From Janibacter alkaliphilus (lineage in GTDB: Bacteria > Actinomycetota > Actinomycetes > Actinomycetales > Dermatophilaceae), in contig NZ_JACBZX010000001.1 in NCBI RefSeq assembly GCF_013408565.1, positions 2,108,001 to 2,172,000 of the forward strand: 64,000 bases of DNA, given 5' to 3'. Shown here one piece after another: positions 24,835 through 33,405 of the stretch (position 1 is its first letter; each line of letters begins with the position of its first letter). Position numbers and translations under genes: made by a program. The notes beneath the pieces were generated by a model. That model did not search any database and had not been told where the DNA came from. It was given only the letters and a program-made list of their open reading frames with translations.

Positions 24835-25659
24835 TCAGCACTCCTCGGCCAGGTCCGCCGAGCACGGCTCGACCCGCACCTGGGCCAGCTCGACCTCGGT
24901 GGCGTCCGCGCGGACCCCGACCGACCCCGACCCGGTGATGGCTCGCGCCCGGCTCTGCCCGGGACCGGGCTGCCCGTGATCGAGCGCGTCGAGCACCGGC
25001 TCGCCGTCGATGGCGAGCGCGATCCGCACCTGCTCGCCCTCGTCCCGCACCCGGACCTCGACGTCCTGCCAGCGCCCCAGCGGCATCGTCCGCTCGGTCG
25101 TCGCCAGCGTCGCGTAGGTGCCGCCGTTGCTGGGACCGCCGGGCAGCTTGCGCTTGATCGCGACCTGACCGTCCCGACGCATCACCGAGACCGCGTACAG
25201 CTCCTGCTCGCTGACGTGCCGCACCCACACGTGCACCCCGTCCCAGTCCGGGGCCGTCCCGCCGGTCGGCTCGTCCTGGGCGAGGGCTCTGAGTCGCACG
25301 GACGTCGCCACGTCGCCGAGATCGGCCCGCCGCGAGTGCATCCGGAAGACCGCTGACCCGACGCTCGGGCCGATGCCCGGGATCGGCTGCCCGGCCGACG
25401 TCGGGCCGGTCCAGCCCGTGCCGTCCCGCACGTACAGGGCCCCGCTGGTGACATCCCACACGTTGTCGGGGGACGAGTTGATTGAATCCGCATCGACCGT
25501 GCGATACTCGTCAGTCACGAGGCGGTCCTCACCAGAGGCCGTCCACGTGAGCAGGGGAGCCGCGGGGCGAAGGGCGTACCAGCCCGCCGCTGCTCCCAGC
25601 GCCACCACGACGGTGGCGCACACGATCAGCAGCCACGGGGGGCGCGCTCGTCCACGCAT
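24835..25659 (-). CDS. membrane-anchored or secreted beta-sandwich (LamG/concanavalin-like) protein
   Basis: A 274-residue exported protein: a short basic N-terminus, a hydrophobic helix (WLLIVCATVVVALGAAAGWYAL), then an extracellular beta-rich domain. Features such as WQDVEVRVRDEGEQVRIALAIDGEPV and SGSVGVRADATEVELAQVRVE are typical of concanavalin-like sheets that bind or cleave polysaccharide. Two cysteines near the end (VEPCSADLAEEC) may pair. The ATG at 25659 is preceded by CATGAT and six bases, suggesting a leaderless transcript. It is divergent from a processive glycosyltransferase and deacetylase, so a role in handling that exopolysaccharide is likely. No catalytic residues can be assigned. 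Confidence 0.7.
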   Translation of the reverse strand: MRGRARPPWLLIVCATVVVALGAAAGWYALRPAAPLLTWTASGEDRLVTDEYRTVDADSINSSPDNVWDVTSGALYVRDGTGWTGPTSAGQPIPGIGPSVGSAVFRMHSRRADLGDVATSVRLRALAQDEPTGGTAPDWDGVHVWVRHVSEQELYAVSVMRRDGQVAIKRKLPGGPSNGGTYATLATTERTMPLGRWQDVEVRVRDEGEQVRIALAIDGEPVLDALDHGQPGPGQSRARAITGSGSVGVRADATEVELAQVRVEPCSADLAEEC

Positions 25660-25752
25660 GTATCCATCATGCGGTGCGGGCGTGGCCGTGGCCGAACCGA
25701 GACCGACGGGTCGTCGCGGATGCTCGCCCGCCGCGACCGAAGGAGGGGGCCC

Positions 25753-27117
25753 GTGCGCCCGAGAAGCCCTGAACGGGCCCGTGTCCTCGTGCCCGGAACC
25801 AGCCGGCGGGAGCGGGTCACCCGCGTCGCCGCGGCGGTGCTGACCACCGTCATCTGCCTGCTCTTCCTCTGGCACGTCCTGCTCTACCTCGACGGCTCCC
25901 GGTGGCGGATGCCGATCGCCCTCTACACGGTCGTCGTCTCCACCTACGTACTCAGCCGCTTCCTGCTCGGCGCGCTCTACCGCCCGCCGAGCGACGCCGG
26001 CCACGAGCCGCACGTGGCGATCGTCGTGCCGGCCTACAACGAGGGCGCTGCGGTGGCCCGGACGATCCACGCCTGCCTCGCCGTGGACTACCCGGCGGAG
26101 AAGGTCGAGCTCGTGGTCGTCGACGACGGGTCGGAGGACGACACCTGGGAGCGGATGGAGGCGGCGGCCGCCCTGCACCCGCCAGGCGCGGTGACTCTTG
26201 TCGACCTCGGCCACAACCAGGGCAAGCGAGCCGCGATGGCGGCCGGGATCCGGGCCACCGAGGCCGAGGTGCTCGTCTTCGTCGACTCCGACTCGGTGCC
26301 CTCGCCGGGGGCGGTGCGGCAGATCGTGCAGGGCCTGGCCGACGAGCGGGTCGCCGCCGTCTCCGGCATCACCCATGTGCGCAACGCCTACACCAACGCG
26401 CTCACCGCGATGCAGATGGCCCGCTACTTCGTCTCCTTCCAGCTGCTCAAGGCGGCCGAGTCCGTGGTCGGGGCGGTGACCTGCTGCTCGGGCTGCTTCT
26501 CGGCCTACCGCCGCTCCGCGGTCATGGAGGTCCTCGACGGCTGGGAGCACCAGCGCTTCCTCGGTGCCGAGTGCACCCACGGGGACGACCGGGCGCTGAC
26601 CAACCAGCTGCTGCGTCGCGGCTGGCGGGCGCTCTACGACTCCTCCGCGGAGGCCTGGACCGATGCCCCGGCCACCTACCGGAAGTTCTTCCGGCAGCAG
26701 CTGCGCTGGAAGAAGTCCTGGTTCCGGGAGGGGCTGATCCTGCTCACCCACAGCTGGCGGACCCACCCGGTGGCCTTCCCCTTCATCCTCGCCGGGACGA
26801 TGGCCGGCCTGCTCAGCCCGCTGGTGCTGCTGCTCAACCTCAGCCAGCCGGCGGTCACCGGCACCCTCCCGCTGGTCTACCTGCTGGGGCTCTTCCTGGT
26901 GAGCATGGCCTACGCCCTCTACTACCGGGCGATGCGCGACGACGGCCTGTGGCTGTACGCCTTCGTCGGCACGTACTTCTACATCGCCTTCTGCTTCCAG
27001 CTGTGGTGGGCGATCCTGCGGGTGCGCGACGCCTCGTGGGGCACCCGCGACCTGCCCGGCGAGCGCGCGGCGACGCGCACCGGGGAGCAGACGACCACCG
27101 AAGAGGTGCGCGCATGA
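25753..27117 (+). CDS. processive family 2 glycosyltransferase (PgaC/hyaluronan-synthase-like)
   Basis: A 454-residue membrane enzyme. Two N-terminal helices are followed by a cytosolic GT-A domain with VVPAYNEGAAVART, VVVDDGSEDDT, the metal-binding VFVDSDS, the GDDR acceptor motif (CTHGDDRALT) and the processivity motif QQLRW, then three or four C-terminal helices. These features mark synthases of beta-linked polymers such as poly-N-acetylglucosamine, hyaluronan or cellulose. The GTG at 25753 is selected because AGGAGGGG lies about 7 bases upstream; earlier in-frame ATG codons lack such a site. It overlaps the deacetylase gene by 4 bp, the pairing seen in poly-N-acetylglucosamine loci. Confidence 0.88.
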   Translation: MRPRSPERARVLVPGTSRRERVTRVAAAVLTTVICLLFLWHVLLYLDGSRWRMPIALYTVVVSTYVLSRFLLGALYRPPSDAGHEPHVAIVVPAYNEGAAVARTIHACLAVDYPAEKVELVVVDDGSEDDTWERMEAAAALHPPGAVTLVDLGHNQGKRAAMAAGIRATEAEVLVFVDSDSVPSPGAVRQIVQGLADERVAAVSGITHVRNAYTNALTAMQMARYFVSFQLLKAAESVVGAVTCCSGCFSAYRRSAVMEVLDGWEHQRFLGAECTHGDDRALTNQLLRRGWRALYDSSAEAWTDAPATYRKFFRQQLRWKKSWFREGLILLTHSWRTHPVAFPFILAGTMAGLLSPLVLLLNLSQPAVTGTLPLVYLLGLFLVSMAYALYYRAMRDDGLWLYAFVGTYFYIAFCFQLWWAILRVRDASWGTRDLPGERAATRTGEQTTTEEVRA

Positions 27118-28682
27118 CCACCGACCGTCCCCAGCCCGAGAGCGAGGAGCGGGTGCACGCCGGCTACTCCCAGGACCGACCCCGACGGGGGATCCTCTAC
27201 CGCCTGACCACCTCGACGCTGATCGTCGGCGTGCTGCTCGCCTGCGTGGCGTGGGCCCGGCTGGTCAGCCCCTCCGGCGAGGACGCCGCACCCGGCTGGG
27301 CCGAGGAGATCCCCACCGTCACGCTGAGCCCGGCCGAGCAGCACCTCGCCGACGCGGTGCCCGACTACGAGGGCGCCGTCCCCGTGGTGAACTTCCACGC
27401 GGTGACCAGCCGGGCCGACGCCCAGGGCGCCCAGACCACCCCGACCGAGCGGTTCGCCCGGCACGTGCGCGCCCTGGACCGGGCCGGCTTCACCACCATC
27501 ACGCTGCGGCAGCTGCGTGACTTCCTGGACGGCGAGGGCGAGCTGCCGGAGAAGCCGATCATGCTCACCTTCGACGACGGGCACGCCACCACGCTCGAGG
27601 TCATCGACCCGATCCTCGCCCGGCACGGCTTCACCGGGGTGTCCTTCCCGGCGACCGGCTCGGTGCCGATGCGTGACACCCCGTCGTACTACATGACCGT
27701 CGAGCAGGTCCACGAGCTGCAGGCGACCGGGCGCTGGGAGATCGGCAGCCACACCCACGCCCAGCACGACCACGGCACGGACGAGAGCGGTGCCGAGGTC
27801 AGCGTGCTGGACCACCGGGTGGTGCGCGACGGGCAGCTGGAGAGCACGCCGCAGTGGCAGCGACGCGTCGAGCAGGACCTGCAGACCAGCCGGGACTGGC
27901 TCGAACGAGAGGTGGCTCCGTCCGTGCCCGCCTTCGCCTACCCCTTCAGCCAGCACGGCCAGGGCAGCAACATCGACGACGCCGAGCAGCGGCTGAGCGG
28001 CCTGCTCGAGGACTCCGGCTTCCAGCTGGGCTTCGTCGGGCAGGACGGCCTGCCGCACCGCGCGATCCTCGCCGGCGACGACCCGATGACCCTGCGCCGG
28101 CTGCCGATGCTCGGCTCGACCACCACGACCGAGATGCTGCGCACCATCAGCGAGGCCGTGCCGACGACGATGCCCGCCTCGGCCGCCGACCTGCGGTGGA
28201 CCGGCACCATGGCCGCCTGCGAGACCGCCGAGGACGCGGTCCGGGCCACCCTGGAGCGGGACGGCTACGCCGAGTGCCGGAACGGGGCCACGGCGGTCAC
28301 CTGGGAGGACTACACGCTGAGCACCACGGTCTCCGGGACCGATGCGGACACCTCGGCCTCGGTCGTCGTCCGCGACGGTCAGGACTGGGCGCAGGCCGGC
28401 AGCGTCGAGGTCCGCCTGCGCGGCACCGACGTCGAGCTGCGGGAGCGCACGCAGGACGAACCGGTGGTGCTGGCCCGGGGCACCGTCAGCGCGAGCGACG
28501 AGCACGAGGTGCGGATCAGCGTGGACGGCCGCCAGGTCTCGGTGACCGTCGACGACGCAGCCCCGATCTCCGCCGAGCTGAGCGCGGCGGTGCCCGGGGG
28601 CGTGACCCTCGCCGTCGCCGGGGCCGACGGGGACACGGTGGCCTTCAGCGGTCTCGACCTGGGGCGCACCGCGAGCAGGTGA
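27114..28682 (+). CDS. polysaccharide deacetylase with C-terminal beta-sandwich domain
   Basis: A 522-residue type II membrane protein. A helix at residues 33-50 precedes an extracytoplasmic NodB-type domain with LTFDDGHATT (Asp pair), GSHTHAQHDH (metal His), and FAYPFSQHG. It removes N-acetyl groups from a polysaccharide, as PgaB/IcaB do. The last 150 residues form a separate beta-rich region (DYTLSTTVSGTD, HEVRISVDGRQVSVTVDD, TVAFSGLDL) that resembles the beta-sandwich of the divergent gene at 24835. ATGA overlap with the glycosyltransferase indicates a joint product, probably a partly deacetylated exopolysaccharide. Confidence 0.87.
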   Translation: MTTDRPQPESEERVHAGYSQDRPRRGILYRLTTSTLIVGVLLACVAWARLVSPSGEDAAPGWAEEIPTVTLSPAEQHLADAVPDYEGAVPVVNFHAVTSRADAQGAQTTPTERFARHVRALDRAGFTTITLRQLRDFLDGEGELPEKPIMLTFDDGHATTLEVIDPILARHGFTGVSFPATGSVPMRDTPSYYMTVEQVHELQATGRWEIGSHTHAQHDHGTDESGAEVSVLDHRVVRDGQLESTPQWQRRVEQDLQTSRDWLEREVAPSVPAFAYPFSQHGQGSNIDDAEQRLSGLLEDSGFQLGFVGQDGLPHRAILAGDDPMTLRRLPMLGSTTTTEMLRTISEAVPTTMPASAADLRWTGTMAACETAEDAVRATLERDGYAECRNGATAVTWEDYTLSTTVSGTDADTSASVVVRDGQDWAQAGSVEVRLRGTDVELRERTQDEPVVLARGTVSASDEHEVRISVDGRQVSVTVDDAAPISAELSAAVPGGVTLAVAGADGDTVAFSGLDLGRTASR

Positions 28683-28720
28683 CACCCGCCGAGCGTCCGG
28701 GCGGTGACAGGATGGGTCGC

Positions 28721-29113
28721 ATGAGCGCACCGCTGGCCACCGACACCCGTGCCCTGGCCGGGCTCTTCACCGCCTCCGGCGTGATCCACCTGGTCCGGCC
28801 GCAGGTCTTCGAGCCGATCGTCCCGGCGCCGCTGCGCGAGCACGACCGCGCGCTGGTGCTCGCCTCCGGGGTGGCCGAGCTGGCCTGCGCGGCCGGTCTG
28901 GTCCACCCGGCCACCCGCCGCGCGGCCGGCTGGGCGAGCGTCGCCGTGCTGCTCGGGGTGCTGCCGGCCAACGTCCAGATGAGCCTGGACCACGGCCGAC
29001 GAGCGCAGCGCAGGCAGACCCCGGCCGCCCGCGGCGCCTTTGCCGGGACCCTGCTGCGGCTGCCGCTGCAGCTGCCCATGCTGCGGGCCGCCTACCGGGC
29101 CACGCGCCGATGA
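28721..29113 (+). CDS. DoxX-like small membrane protein
   Basis: A 130-residue protein with three or four hydrophobic segments (LAGLFTASGVIHLV, LVLASGVAELACAAGLV, WASVAVLLGVLPANVQM) and basic loops; the GVIHLVRPQVFEPIVP opening is typical of DoxX/MauE-like small membrane proteins. The function is unsettled for this family. CAGGAT seven bases before ATG 28721 may be a leaderless -10 box; an upstream in-frame ATG at 28712 is less likely. The stop overlaps the sirtuin gene by 4 bp. Confidence 0.74.
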   Translation: MSAPLATDTRALAGLFTASGVIHLVRPQVFEPIVPAPLREHDRALVLASGVAELACAAGLVHPATRRAAGWASVAVLLGVLPANVQMSLDHGRRAQRRQTPAARGAFAGTLLRLPLQLPMLRAAYRATRR

Positions 29114-29904
29114 CCTCCGACGCCGACGCCGTCGAGGAGACCCAGGTCGCTGGCCTGGGCGAGGCGGTCGACGCGCTGCGGGGCGCTCGCCGGGTGCTCG
29201 TCCTCTCCGGGGCCGGGATGAGCGCCGAGTCCGGGGTGCCCACCTTCCGCGACGCCCAGACCGGGCTGTGGGAGCAGGTCGACCCGACGGACCTGGCCAC
29301 CCCCGAGGCCTGGGAGCAGGACCCGCCCTACGTGTGGGCCTGGTACGCCTGGCGGATCGGTCGGCTCCGGGCGGTGCAGCCCAATGCCGGCCACCGCGCC
29401 CTCGCCGAGCTGGCCGCCTACCGCGAGGTGAGCATCGCCACCCAGAACGTCGACGACCTGCACGAGCGCGCCGGATCCACGGTGCTGGCGCACGTCCACG
29501 GCTCGCTCACCGACCTCCGGTGCAGCGACTGCGCCACCCCCCACGTGGGCCCGGTCGAGGTGCCCGAGGACCCGGTGGAGCGCCTCGAGCCACCGTCCTG
29601 CGGCGAGTGCGGCGGCGACGTGCGTCCCGGGGTGGTGTGGTTCGGCGAGATGCTGCCGGCCCGCGCGCTGGCGGAGACCACCGCGGCCATCGAGGCGCTC
29701 ACCGAGGGTGACGTCGTGCTCGTCGTCGGCACCTCCGGGGTGGTCTACCCGGCGGCCGGGTTCCCGGCGATGGCCCGCGCCGAGGGCGCCACGGTCATCG
29801 AGGTCAACCCCACCGAGACCGAGGTCAGCGACGTGTGCGACCTGCGGCTGCGCGGCACGGCCGCGCAGGTCCTGCCGCGCCTGGTGGCCGCGATCACCGG
29901 CTGA
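29110..29904 (+). CDS. cobB: Sir2 family NAD-dependent protein deacylase
   Basis: A 264-residue sirtuin. It has GAGMSAESGVPTFRD (NAD binding), TQNVDDLHERAG, HVHGSL with the catalytic His, a zinc finger formed by CSDC and CGEC, and GTSGVVYPAAGFP. It removes acyl groups from protein lysines using NAD; the Tyr and Arg in WYAWRIGR are those that select succinyl-lysine in class III sirtuins. It overlaps the DoxX-like gene. It is unrelated to the cobalamin gene cobB further along the window. Confidence 0.92.
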   Translation: MTSDADAVEETQVAGLGEAVDALRGARRVLVLSGAGMSAESGVPTFRDAQTGLWEQVDPTDLATPEAWEQDPPYVWAWYAWRIGRLRAVQPNAGHRALAELAAYREVSIATQNVDDLHERAGSTVLAHVHGSLTDLRCSDCATPHVGPVEVPEDPVERLEPPSCGECGGDVRPGVVWFGEMLPARALAETTAAIEALTEGDVVLVVGTSGVVYPAAGFPAMARAEGATVIEVNPTETEVSDVCDLRLRGTAAQVLPRLVAAITG

Positions 29905-29913
29905 GCGCCGCAC

Positions 29914-29985
29914 CGGTCCCCGAGCAGCGCCCGGTCCCCGAGCACCGCCCCGGTCCCCGAGCACCACCTCGGTCCCAGCGCCCGT
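29914..29985. repeat. four short direct repeats
   Basis: Units opening with CGGTCCCC and continuing GAGCA begin at 29914, 29932, 29951 and, degenerate, at 29970 (period 18-19 bases). They fill the gap between the convergent sirtuin and mftD genes. No hairpin or gene is evident. Confidence 0.7.
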
Positions 29986-29986
29986 C

Positions 29987-31162
29987 TCAGTCGCCCAGCA
30001 CCCGGGCGAAGCCCTCCGGCACGAGGATGTCCTCCGGGGCGAGGTCGGCCACCGACGCCTTGCCCAGGCCGAGCATCGCCGAGGAGATCCCGCCGGAGAG
30101 GATGTCCAGGACGTTCTCCACCCCGGCCTGGCCGTTGGCGGCCAGCCCCCACAGGTAGGCGCGGCCGATCATCACCGCCTGCGCCCCCAGGGCCAGCGCC
30201 TTGACGACGTCGCCGCCGCGGCGGATGCCGCTGTCCAGCACCACCTCGATCTCGTCGCCGACCGCCTCGGCGATCCCGGGCAGCATCCGGATCGCCCCGG
30301 GGATGCCGTCGAGGTTGTTGCCGCCGTGCGTGGACACCGAGATCGCGCTGGCCCCGGCGTCGACCGCCCGCCGGGCGTCGTCGACCCGGCAGATCCCCTT
30401 GATCATGAAGGGCCCGCCCCAGGCCTCGCGCATCCACGCGATGTCCTCCCAGCTCGGCGGCGGGGTGGTCATCCACTCCCCGTAGGCGCCGAAGAAGGTG
30501 GGTCCGGGCTCACCCTTCGCCGCCATGTTGGGGGTGGTCAGGTCGGGCAGCTGCCCGGTGCGGGCGAAGTCGAGCAGCCAGCGCGGCTTGAGCGCCACCT
30601 CGGGGGCGAAGGAGAGCATCGCCTTCGGGGTGAGGGCCTCCGGGATCGCCGGGCTGCCCCAGTCGCGGCCGAAGGAGAAGGTCCAGTCGAGGGTGGCGAT
30701 GACCCCCTTCGCGCCGGCCTCCCGGGCCCGCTGCAGCCGCTGCTCGATGACGTCGCGCCCGCCGGACCAGTAGATCTGGAAGAAGGTCCGGTCGTTGGCG
30801 GCGACGACGTCCTCCAGGGTGCGCGAGCCGAAGGAGCTCAGCCCGATGGCGGTGCCGCGGGCGGCGGCCGCCCGGGCGACGGCGACCTCGCCCTCGGGGT
30901 GCACGGCCTGCACCCCGGTGGGGGAGATGATCACCGGCAGGTCGAGGTCGACCCCCATCACCTGGGTGCCCAGCGCCCGCTCGGCCGGGCCGCCGGCGAC
31001 GTGCGGGGCGAACCCCAGCTCGGCGAAGGCGTCGATGTTGTCGCGGTAGGTCTGACCGCGCTCGGACCCGGCGAGCAGGGCCTTGTAGACCGATCGCGGC
31101 AGCCTCTTCTGGGCGCGTCGCTGCGCCTCGGCGACGGTCTCGAACCATCCGTTGTTGCCCAT
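29987..31162 (-). CDS. mftD: mycofactocin maturase MftD (FMN-dependent)
   Basis: A 391-residue member of the lactate dehydrogenase/glycolate oxidase FMN family. It shows VIISPTGVQAVHPEGEVAVARAAAARGTAIGLSS, QIYWSGGRDVIEQR, and the flavin site SVSTHGGNNLDG followed by LDSGIRRGGDVVKALALGAQAVMIGRAYLWG. MftD oxidatively deaminates the MftC/MftE product to form the redox-active core of mycofactocin. It is the last gene of the leftward mft operon, 11 bases after mftF, an unusual place because mftD more often follows mftC. A weak AGGT-type ribosome binding site precedes ATG 31162. Confidence 0.94.
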   Translation of the reverse strand: MGNNGWFETVAEAQRRAQKRLPRSVYKALLAGSERGQTYRDNIDAFAELGFAPHVAGGPAERALGTQVMGVDLDLPVIISPTGVQAVHPEGEVAVARAAAARGTAIGLSSFGSRTLEDVVAANDRTFFQIYWSGGRDVIEQRLQRAREAGAKGVIATLDWTFSFGRDWGSPAIPEALTPKAMLSFAPEVALKPRWLLDFARTGQLPDLTTPNMAAKGEPGPTFFGAYGEWMTTPPPSWEDIAWMREAWGGPFMIKGICRVDDARRAVDAGASAISVSTHGGNNLDGIPGAIRMLPGIAEAVGDEIEVVLDSGIRRGGDVVKALALGAQAVMIGRAYLWGLAANGQAGVENVLDILSGGISSAMLGLGKASVADLAPEDILVPEGFARVLGD

Positions 31163-31173
31163 GGCGGTACCTC

Positions 31174-32622
31174 TCAGGTGGGGTCGGGGGACTGGTCGGG
31201 GCGAGGGTGGGCCGGTGCGGCGGCGCGCACCCGGATCAGCGGGAGCAGCGCCCGCGGCGAGCGCTCGGCGAGGCAGCCGCGCCACAGCCCGAGGCCGTAG
31301 GCCAGGTCGTCGGCCCGGCGCAGCACGGCGTAGCGGACCAGGTCGGTCCCGGGGGCGTGCCGGCGGTGGTCGAGGACCGCGTCGAGGACCGTCATGGCGA
31401 GCGCGGCCCGACGCACCCGGGCGGAGAAGGGGGCGAGCGCGGCGGTCACCGGCCAGTGGTGGCGCAGCAGCGCGCTGCCGGTCTGGGCCAGGGTGGCGTG
31501 CAGACCGAGGCCGATCACCGCGGCGGCGTCCCGGTGCGGGGCTCGGCTGCCGGTCAGCCGACGGGCCAGCGCCAGCTCGGCCACCACGGTGGTCACGGCC
31601 GCCACCGGCAGGCTCCAGCGGCGCTGGGCCAGCAGCGCACCGGCGACGACGAGGCCCCACGCCGGGCTGACCACCGGGGCGACGGCGGAGCCGTGCCGCC
31701 GGGCCAGCGGGGCCGCCCCGGTGCCGTAGAAGGCCTTGCGCCGCAACCAGGCCCGCGTGCCGGTGCGGTGCTCGTGCCGGACCTGGATCGCCGGGTCGTA
31801 GCGCACGTCGTGGGTGCGGGAGAGCCGCCAGACGAGGTCGACGTCCTCGGCCACCCGCATCCGCTCGTCGAAGCCGGTGCCCAGCACGCCGGTCCGGGCG
31901 AGCATCATCGCGCTGGGCACGTAGGAGACCCGGGCGTGCGGGCGCACCAGCGCCGGCTCGGGGCCGAGGTCGAGGGAGGAGCGGGCGGCCTCGTAGCGGG
32001 CCAGCGGGCCGCCACCCTCCTCCAGGCCGAGCACCCGCGGCGCGGCGAGCGCCACCCGGGGGTCGTCGAGGTGACGGTGCAGCGCCACCAGCGCGTCGCG
32101 GTCCAGGACGACGTCGGCGTCGACGAAGGCGACGGCCGGCGTGCGCACCGTGGCCAGGCCGGTGTTGCGGGCCGCGGCCGGTCCGCGGCAGACCGGGTGG
32201 CGCAGCAGACGTGCGCCGTGCCGGCGGCACACCGCGGCCAGGGCGGCCGGGTCGGTGCTGCCGTCGTCGACCACCACCACCGCGACGCCGGGCAGCCGCC
32301 GCAGCAGCCGGTCCACCTGCAGCGGGGCGTCCAGCACCGGCACCACCACGGTGACGTCGGCCAGCCGGTCGTCGGTGCCCGGGCGCCAGCAGGGGTGGGC
32401 CAGGCCGCGCTCCAGCAGCATCCGGGCCAGGCGCGCGCTGGTCGGGTCGCCGACCTCGAGGGTTCCAGTCGGCTGCAGCCGCTCCAGCGCGGCCGGGCGC
32501 AGGTGCACCATGCGTCCGCCGGACCCGCCGTAGAGGGTGCGGCCGCCGTCGCGGCTCCTGGTCCCGGGGTCCAGACGCACCTGAAAGCCGGTCGGCAGCG
32601 GTGCAGTGTCCTGCTCAGCCAC
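31174..32622 (-). CDS. mftF: mycofactocin glycosyltransferase MftF
   Basis: A 482-residue family 2 glycosyltransferase. The catalytic domain is from about residue 88: VTVVVPVLDAP, VVVVDDGSTD, GPAAARNTGL, and the metal motif AFVDADVVLD, then a late AEDVDLVWRL. Two C-terminal hydrophobic segments suggest membrane association. In mycobacteria MftF adds the oligoglucose chain to the mycofactocin core. The GTG start at 32622 overlaps the SDR gene's 3' end by 8 bases. Confidence 0.93.
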   Translation of the reverse strand: MAEQDTAPLPTGFQVRLDPGTRSRDGGRTLYGGSGGRMVHLRPAALERLQPTGTLEVGDPTSARLARMLLERGLAHPCWRPGTDDRLADVTVVVPVLDAPLQVDRLLRRLPGVAVVVVDDGSTDPAALAAVCRRHGARLLRHPVCRGPAAARNTGLATVRTPAVAFVDADVVLDRDALVALHRHLDDPRVALAAPRVLGLEEGGGPLARYEAARSSLDLGPEPALVRPHARVSYVPSAMMLARTGVLGTGFDERMRVAEDVDLVWRLSRTHDVRYDPAIQVRHEHRTGTRAWLRRKAFYGTGAAPLARRHGSAVAPVVSPAWGLVVAGALLAQRRWSLPVAAVTTVVAELALARRLTGSRAPHRDAAAVIGLGLHATLAQTGSALLRHHWPVTAALAPFSARVRRAALAMTVLDAVLDHRRHAPGTDLVRYAVLRRADDLAYGLGLWRGCLAERSPRALLPLIRVRAAAPAHPRPDQSPDPT

Positions 32623-33394
32623 GGCGGAACCCCCCGTCGGCGTCCAGCACGGCGCCGTGCACCACCGGGCCGGCGGTGGCGGCCAGCTCGACCACCTGGG
32701 CCACCTCGTCCGCGTCCATCGGAGCGCGCAGGTGCTGCTGCTCGGCGAGCGCGGCGGTGCTCTCCAGGCCGTAGATGCGGGCGGTGGCGGCCAGCATCTC
32801 GGTCTCGGTGGCGCCGGGGGAGACTCCGACCGCGGTGACCGCGGTGCCGGCCAGGTCGGCAGCGAGCGCCCGGACCAGGCCGACGGCGGCGTGCTTGGCG
32901 ATGACGTAGCCGGAGAGCCCGAAGAGCCCCTGACGGCCGGCCACCGAGGTGATGACGACGGCGCTGGGCCGGTCCTCGGCGGGCCGGTCCAGCAGGTGCG
33001 GCACGGCGGCCTGGATGAGGTGCACACCGGTGAGCAGGTCCGCCTCCAGCAGGGCGGTCAGCTGGTGCGCCGGCGCCTGCCAGAGCAGCGGACCGCCGGC
33101 GACCACCGAGGCGGCGGCGACGACGACGTCGAGGCGCCCGTGCTCGGCGACCACCGCGTCGAGCGCGGCGCGGGTGGCGCCCGGGTCCCGCAGGTCGACG
33201 TCGTGGCCGTCGATGCCGCCCTCGGCCAGCCGGGCCAGATCCTCGGCGTCGGCGTGCGGATAGCCCAGGGTGGACCCGCCGAGGGCGTCGAGCACGACGA
33301 CGGTTCGCCCCGAGTCCGCCAGCCGCCGGGCGGTGGCGGCACCGATCCCGCGGGCACCGCCGGCGACGACGGCGACCGGCGGCCCAGCGGTCAC
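32615..33394 (-). CDS. mycofactocin-coupled SDR family oxidoreductase
   Basis: A 259-residue short-chain dehydrogenase with VVAGGARGIGAAT at the N-terminus and the catalytic YVIAK (Tyr-x-x-x-Lys) after ITSVAG. Members of this group keep their NAD(H) bound and pass electrons to mycofactocin instead of free cofactor. It sits between mftE and mftF, an unusual position inside the biosynthetic operon, so it may reduce or oxidise the cofactor or a pathway alcohol. GTG 33394 is taken as start; a TTG at 33409 overlapping the mftE stop is an alternative. Confidence 0.84.
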   Translation of the reverse strand: MTAGPPVAVVAGGARGIGAATARRLADSGRTVVVLDALGGSTLGYPHADAEDLARLAEGGIDGHDVDLRDPGATRAALDAVVAEHGRLDVVVAAASVVAGGPLLWQAPAHQLTALLEADLLTGVHLIQAAVPHLLDRPAEDRPSAVVITSVAGRQGLFGLSGYVIAKHAAVGLVRALAADLAGTAVTAVGVSPGATETEMLAATARIYGLESTAALAEQQHLRAPMDADEVAQVVELAATAGPVVHGAVLDADGGFRRG

Positions 33395-33405
33395 AGGGAC
33401 ACTGC

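Noticed and set aside
29110-29904. Sirtuin as part of the cobalamin pathway because of the shared name CobB
   Set aside because: The sequence is a Sir2 deacylase with a zinc finger; the corrin amidase CobB is the fusion at 53397-55979.
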